A stretch of DNA of 16,901 bases from Terrimonas sp964445775 (GTDB lineage: Bacteria; Bacteroidota; Bacteroidia; Chitinophagales; Chitinophagaceae): NCBI GenBank assembly GCA_964445775.1, contig CAYUMH010000096.1, positions 1 to 16,901 of the forward strand, given 5' to 3'. The notes under the pieces are model-generated. The model saw only the letters and a program-made list of their open reading frames with translations, did not search any database and was not told where the DNA came from. Every line of letters starts with the position of its first letter. The stretch's first letter is position 1. The position numbers and the translations under genes were made by a program. Shown here piece by piece: positions 13,782 to 16,901 of the stretch.

Positions 13782-14138
13782 TTAGAATTGTAAACCACCT
13801 TCTCTTGCGCCTTCGGCTAAAGCTTTGATACGGCCATGGTATAAGTTACCACCACGGTCAAATACTACAGTCGTCACACCCAACTCACTGGCTTTGCGGG
13901 CTACGGCAGCACCAACTAATTTGCTTTTTTCAGTTTTATTGCCGGCCTGTGCTTTAATATCCTTGTCTTTAGAGGAAGCAGCTGTAATGGTAACACCGGT
14001 AGTGTCATCAATTAACTGTGCATAAATATCTGTGTTACTTCTAAAAACAGCCAACCTTGGCTTTGCAGCAGTTCCACTCAACTTCTGACGGATGCTGTAG
14101 CGGATTTTTTGCCTTCTGAGAGATTTTAAGTTTGACAT
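13782..14138 (-). CDS. rplR: Large ribosomal subunit protein uL18
   Basis: 118 residues, one more than E. coli L18. The basic N-terminus (SLRRQKIRYSIRQKLSGTAAKPRLAVFRSNTDIYAQLIDD) and the C-terminal VVFDRGGNLYHGRIKALAEGAREGGLQF block are diagnostic. L18 binds 5S rRNA in the central protuberance together with L5. Order rplF-rplR-rpsE is the canonical one. Confidence 0.97.
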   Translation of the reverse strand: MSNLKSLRRQKIRYSIRQKLSGTAAKPRLAVFRSNTDIYAQLIDDTTGVTITAASSKDKDIKAQAGNKTEKSKLVGAAVARKASELGVTTVVFDRGGNLYHGRIKALAEGAREGGLQF

Positions 14139-14153
14139 CTTCTTTTATTTAAT

Positions 14154-14172
14154 ATCCTGATTCTGCCAGGAT
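14154..14172 (-). repeat. Small inverted repeat between rplF and rplR
   Basis: ATCCTG (14154-14159) and CAGGAT (14167-14172) pair across a 7-nt loop, 15 nt before the rplR ATG. Six base pairs in a 68-nt gap is near what chance would give; it is listed because of the wider pattern of hairpins in this operon. Confidence 0.35.
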
Positions 14173-14206
14173 TGTATTCAATATTATTTCTTGTTACCTG
14201 CTTTTA

Positions 14207-14761
14207 TTATTTACCAGCAGATTTACCAGCTTTCTTACGTACCACTTCACCCATGTAACGTACACCTTTTCCTTTGTACGGCTCTGGTTTACGTAAGCTG
14301 CGTAATTTAGCAGCAACCTGGCCAATTAATTGTTTGTCAATACCGTTTAAGGTAATGATCGGGTTCTGACCTTTTTCCTGTTGTGTGGCAACAGTTAATT
14401 CTTTAGGGATCTCGATAATAAAGTTGTGAGAATAACCTAAAGCCAGATCCAGTAAATTACCCTGGTTGGTAGCTTTAAAACCTACACCAATTAATTCCAG
14501 TTTACGCTCATACCCGTCAGTTACACCTTTAACCAGGTTAGCAATGAGGGCACGGTATAAACCGTGTAAAGCACGGTGTCTGATCTGATCTGTAGGACGG
14601 GCAAATGTAACTTCACCGTCTTTTACTTCTACAGTAATATCGCGATCAATAGCTTCTTTTAATTCGCCTTTTGGTCCTTTAACGGTGATTACATTGTCTT
14701 TACCAACGGTAACAGTAACACCAGCAGGAACAACAATCGGCTTTTTACCTATACGAGACAT
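14207..14761 (-). CDS. rplF: Large ribosomal subunit protein uL6
   Basis: 184 residues (E. coli 177). It begins MSRIGKKPIVVPAGVTVTV, has the two similar beta-rich halves of L6, and ends with the RNA-contacting RSLRKPEPYKGKGVRYMGEVVRKKAGKSAGK. L6 lies near the base of the L7/L12 stalk and the factor-binding region. A 134-nt gap separates it from rpsH upstream. Confidence 0.97.
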   Translation of the reverse strand: MSRIGKKPIVVPAGVTVTVGKDNVITVKGPKGELKEAIDRDITVEVKDGEVTFARPTDQIRHRALHGLYRALIANLVKGVTDGYERKLELIGVGFKATNQGNLLDLALGYSHNFIIEIPKELTVATQQEKGQNPIITLNGIDKQLIGQVAAKLRSLRKPEPYKGKGVRYMGEVVRKKAGKSAGK

Positions 14762-14861
14762 AATTTAAAATTGTATATGTTTAAAAAATCTGGACAATGT
14801 GTATTAAACGTGTTCAGTTTCCGTATAGAGAACTTTATATTATCGTTTAACACTTTTTATA

Positions 14862-14888
14862 TCAGGCAGCCATTGTCATCATGCCTGA
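14862..14888 (-). repeat. Inverted repeat in the rpsH-rplF gap
   Basis: TCAGGCA (14862-14868) and TGCCTGA (14882-14888) are perfect 7-bp arms around a 13-nt loop, beginning 7 nt after the rpsH stop on the minus strand. No U-tract follows, so it is not an obvious terminator. The rest of the 134-nt gap is AT-rich without a coding sequence. Confidence 0.5.
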
Positions 14889-14895
14889 AAATATA

Positions 14896-15294
14896 TTAAT
14901 AAATGTAGCAAAGAACCTCGCCACCTACGTTTTGAGCTTTTGCTTCTTTATCGGTCATAACGCCTTTAGAAGTAGAAATAATAGCTACACCTAAACCGTT
15001 TTTAACACGTCTGAATTCAGCAGGAGATGCATACTGACGCAGACCCGGGCGGCTTACCCTCTCCAGGCTCTGGATAGCGGGTTGCTTGCTGGCAGCATCA
15101 TATTTCAAGGCAATTTTAATAACGCCTTGTTTGTTATCATCTTCAAATTTGTATTTCAGAATATAGCCCTGATTGTACAAAATCTCGGTCATGCGCTTTT
15201 TAAGGTTTGACGCAGGTATTTCTACAATACGGTGTCCCGCCATCTGTGCATTCCTAATTCTTGTAAGGAAGTCTGCTATAGGATCTGTTACCAT
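14896..15294 (-). CDS. rpsH: Small ribosomal subunit protein uS8
   Basis: 132 residues (E. coli 130). Starts MVTDPIADFLTRIRNAQMAG and ends with the S8 signature STSKGVMTDKEAKAQNVGGEVLCYIY. S8 binds the central domain of 16S rRNA early in 30S assembly. In E. coli it also represses the spc operon by binding mRNA around the rplE start; the rplX-rplE junction here is only 32 nt and shows no clear S8-site-like stem, so a different site would be needed for equivalent control. Confidence 0.97.
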   Translation of the reverse strand: MVTDPIADFLTRIRNAQMAGHRIVEIPASNLKKRMTEILYNQGYILKYKFEDDNKQGVIKIALKYDAASKQPAIQSLERVSRPGLRQYASPAEFRRVKNGLGVAIISTSKGVMTDKEAKAQNVGGEVLCYIY

Positions 15295-15338
15295 CTTTAA
15301 GTAAGTTGTGAATTGTTATTTGTAAATTGTTTCTGTTT

Positions 15339-15361
15339 GTCTTAACCAACGGGTTAAAGAC
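15339..15361 (-). repeat. Bulged hairpin between rpsN and rpsH
   Basis: GTCTTAACC (15339-15347) pairs with GGTTAAAGAC (15352-15361) with one bulged base and a 4-nt loop, starting about 10 nt after the rpsN stop. The same gap contains AATTGTT twice, at 15311 and 15325, exactly 14 bp apart. Confidence 0.5.
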
Positions 15362-15371
15362 CAACATTGTA

Positions 15372-15641
15372 CTACCAGCTTGCTTTTTTCAATCCTGGTA
15401 TTTTACCATTCAGTGCCATGTCACGCAAAGCAACCCTTGAAATACCAAAGTAGCGTACATAACCTTTTGGACGGCCTGTTAAACCGCAACGGTTTTTTAA
15501 ACGTACTTTAGATGAATTTTTAGGAAGCTCGTCCAAAGCAGCCCAATTGCCCTCTTTCTTAAGCTCTTCCCTTTTAGCTGCATACTGCTCTACCAGTTTT
15601 TCCCTTTTACGTTGACGGGCTGATACTGAAGTTTTTGCCAT
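15372..15641 (-). CDS. rpsN: Small ribosomal subunit protein uS14, zinc-independent form
   Basis: 89 residues, the short zinc-independent (C-) type: it has only one cysteine (Cys52, RCGLTGRPKGY) and lacks the CxxC pairs of the zinc form. The C-terminal FGISRVALRDMALNGKIPGLKKASW is diagnostic. S14 acts late in 30S head assembly. It lies between rplE and rpsH as usual, with hairpins in both flanking gaps. Confidence 0.97.
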   Translation of the reverse strand: MAKTSVSARQRKREKLVEQYAAKREELKKEGNWAALDELPKNSSKVRLKNRCGLTGRPKGYVRYFGISRVALRDMALNGKIPGLKKASW

Positions 15642-15663
15642 ATTATTATTTTATTTTAAAATC

Positions 15664-15691
15664 TGGTTAGTTCAGCAACGCTGCTTAACCA
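15664..15691 (-). repeat. Two-step hairpin between rplE and rpsN
   Basis: An outer pairing of TGGTTA (15664-15669) with TAACCA (15686-15691) encloses an inner CAGC/GCTG stem (15673-15683) with a 3-nt loop, leaving a small internal loop. It begins about 12 nt after the rplE stop in the minus-strand mRNA. No U-tract follows. Confidence 0.5.
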
Positions 15692-15702
15692 AATACCTTT
15701 AC

Positions 15703-16281
15703 TTAATTAGAACTTTCTTTCTTAGCGTTTTTAAAAGGCATTCCCAATTCTTTCAGTAACTCATACGCTTCTTCATCAGTTTGCGCAGTAGTTACAAAAG
15801 TGATATCAAGACCGGTAATTTTATTTACCTTATCAATATCAATCTCAGGGAAAATAATTTGCTCGGTAACACCTAAGGTATAATTGCCACGGCCGTCAAA
15901 AGCCTTTTCGTTAATACCTTTAAAGTCACGTACACGAGGTAAAGACACAGCAATTAAACGATCTAAAAACTCGTACATTTTATCACCACGTAAAGTTACA
16001 CGTGCACCAATGGGCATGTTTTTACGTAATTTAAAGTTTGAGATATCTTTTTTAGATATAGTTGCTACTGCTTTTTGACCAGTTATAGTTGTTAACTCAT
16101 CAATAGCAATGTCTACTAATTTTTTATCACCCACAGCACCGTTAACACCACGGTTCAGGCAAATTTTTTCCAAACGTGGAGCCTGCATTACAGATTTGTA
16201 AGCAAACTTCTTAACTAAAGCCGGAACCACTTCTTTAGTGTATTTGTCCGACAATCTTGGGGTATATTTTGTAGTACTCAT
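15703..16281 (-). CDS. rplE: Large ribosomal subunit protein uL5
   Basis: 192 residues (E. coli 179), with a somewhat longer N-terminus and a short basic tail (NAKKESSN). The APRLEKICLNRGVN, FKLRKNMPIGARVTLRGDKMYEFLDRLI and NYTLGVTEQIIFPEI blocks are the L5 signatures. L5 binds 5S rRNA and contacts P-site tRNA and the small subunit through the central protuberance. ATG at 16279-16281, 32 nt after the rplX stop. Confidence 0.97.
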   Translation of the reverse strand: MSTTKYTPRLSDKYTKEVVPALVKKFAYKSVMQAPRLEKICLNRGVNGAVGDKKLVDIAIDELTTITGQKAVATISKKDISNFKLRKNMPIGARVTLRGDKMYEFLDRLIAVSLPRVRDFKGINEKAFDGRGNYTLGVTEQIIFPEIDIDKVNKITGLDITFVTTAQTDEEAYELLKELGMPFKNAKKESSN

Positions 16282-16313
16282 TTTCTAATGCTTTTAATAC
16301 TGCTAAGAGATTA

Positions 16314-16676
16314 TTATATAATTTCTCCTGATTTCTTTGACACACGCACAGTTTTCTTACCTTCTTCGCGTACGCGTTTAACCTTTGTAGGTGCCTTAGC
16401 TTTAGCATCCCACAACATAACGTTGCTAATTTGAATTGGCATTTCTTTTTTAACAATGCCACCCTGTGTGTTTTGTGCCGAAGGTTTAGTGTGTTTAGAC
16501 ACTACATTAACCCCCTCAACAATTACTTTACCGGCTTCCACCAGTACTTCTTTAACTACACGAGGTTTGTACTCAACCTTACCGTTATCATCTTTTCTGG
16601 GTTTAGCGGCACCGGTAATAACAATTACCAGGTCACCCTTCTTGATGTTGTATTTAGGTTTAAATCTGTTGCTCAT
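16314..16676 (-). CDS. rplX: Large ribosomal subunit protein uL24
   Basis: 120 residues (E. coli 104). The KOW motif is at the N-terminus (KKGDLVIVITGAAKPRKDDNGK, from about residue 12), followed by VNVVSKHTKPSAQNTQGGIVKKEMPIQISNVMLWD, typical of L24. It is one of the proteins that start 50S assembly. The ATG at 16674-16676 fits the family N-terminus. A 131-nt gap separates it from rplN, unusually long for this pair. Confidence 0.97.
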   Translation of the reverse strand: MSNRFKPKYNIKKGDLVIVITGAAKPRKDDNGKVEYKPRVVKEVLVEAGKVIVEGVNVVSKHTKPSAQNTQGGIVKKEMPIQISNVMLWDAKAKAPTKVKRVREEGKKTVRVSKKSGEII

Positions 16677-16714
16677 TTTACTTGTTTTCTCTTGATGAGA
16701 TATTTTTATTTGGT

Positions 16715-16768
16715 TTACCAGCTCTGGTAATTCTGTTCATCTTTGCTTGCGACGCTCCGTTCTGCGTC
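16715..16768 (-). repeat. Two hairpins in the rplN-rplX gap
   Basis: TTACCAG (16715-16721) and CTGGTAA (16724-16730) are perfect arms of a near-palindrome; GACGC (16751-16755) and GCGTC (16764-16768) pair across an 8-nt loop. Neither is followed by a clear U-tract on the minus strand. The gap shows no coding sequence. Confidence 0.45.
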
Positions 16769-16807
16769 CCGTACGCTTATCAGCTGAGAGGTGATCCCTC
16801 CCCTGCC

Positions 16808-16901
16808 TTACAGTACTTCAGGGGCAAGTGATACAATTTTCATGTATCCTTTGTCACGCAATTCACGGGCAACCGGCCCAAAAATACGTGTGCCTCTCGG
16901 C
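16808..16901 (-). CDS. rplN: Large ribosomal subunit protein uL14, C-terminal part (gene runs off the window)
   Basis: The last 30 residues and the stop are present. They read PRGTRIFGPVARELRDKGY and then MKIVSLAPEVL, the conserved L14 ending. L14 lies at the subunit interface and binds 23S rRNA. Its place directly before rplX is the canonical start of the spc operon. Confidence 0.93.
   Translation of the reverse strand, partial: PRGTRIFGPVARELRDKGYMKIVSLAPEVL

Noticed and set aside
16235..16462. Minus-strand open frame overlapping rplX and rplE
   Set aside because: It is an alternate frame of two certain ribosomal genes and bridges their junction.
16777..16800. Resemblance of minus-strand GGATCACCTC to the 3' end of 16S rRNA
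   Set aside because: The match is about ten bases with nothing rRNA-like around it; most likely chance.

Overview
The window looks like a chromosomal segment of a Bacteroidota bacterium, probably Chitinophagaceae-like. The lineage is inferred, with no database search. The evidence is the protein style (orphan LacI regulator, S1, SecY, YhiN-type flavoprotein), the lack of Shine-Dalgarno sequences before most starts, moderate to low GC, and two exact matches to the Bacteroidota -7 promoter box TAnnTTTG (before rpsA and before a tRNA-Ser gene). Most genes are conserved housekeeping genes. I see no mobile element, CRISPR array, phage gene or defence system.

Left part (1-5721). A Crp/Fnr-type regulator cut by the window edge diverges from an exported alpha/beta hydrolase. 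Then, on the minus strand, come tRNA-Ser(UGA) with its own promoter box and terminator, an orphan LacI-family regulator, a PlsC-like acyltransferase, and ribosomal protein S1 (rpsA) with a promoter, a short structured leader and a terminator.

Middle (5722-10114). A 410-bp gene-free region holds a GC-rich stretch with an inverted repeat and sixteen in-phase 7-bp repeats. A plus-strand cluster follows: a second PlsC-like acyltransferase (TTG start), a DUF2071 protein and an M23-family lipoprotein. It meets a minus-strand YhiN/HI0933-type flavoprotein tail to tail, the two stop codons sharing one CTAG.

Right part (10115-16901, all minus strand). This is the spc ribosomal-protein operon, in transcription order rplN (partial), rplX, rplE, rpsN, rpsH, rplF, rplR, rpsE, rpmD, rplO, secY, then map behind a strong terminator-like palindrome. 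The usual followers infA, rpmJ, rpsM, rpsK, rpsD, rpoA and rplQ do not follow map here.

The most unusual signal is between the genes. The spc operon is loosely spaced and every gap of 60 nt or more carries an inverted repeat. These include a perfect 12-bp hairpin with a U-tract between rpmD and rplO and a terminator-like hairpin just before secY. Strictly 7-bp-phased repeats recur in several unrelated gaps, twice as inverted arms that could fold into long hairpins. These are the best candidates for something undescribed. Their function is not evident from sequence.
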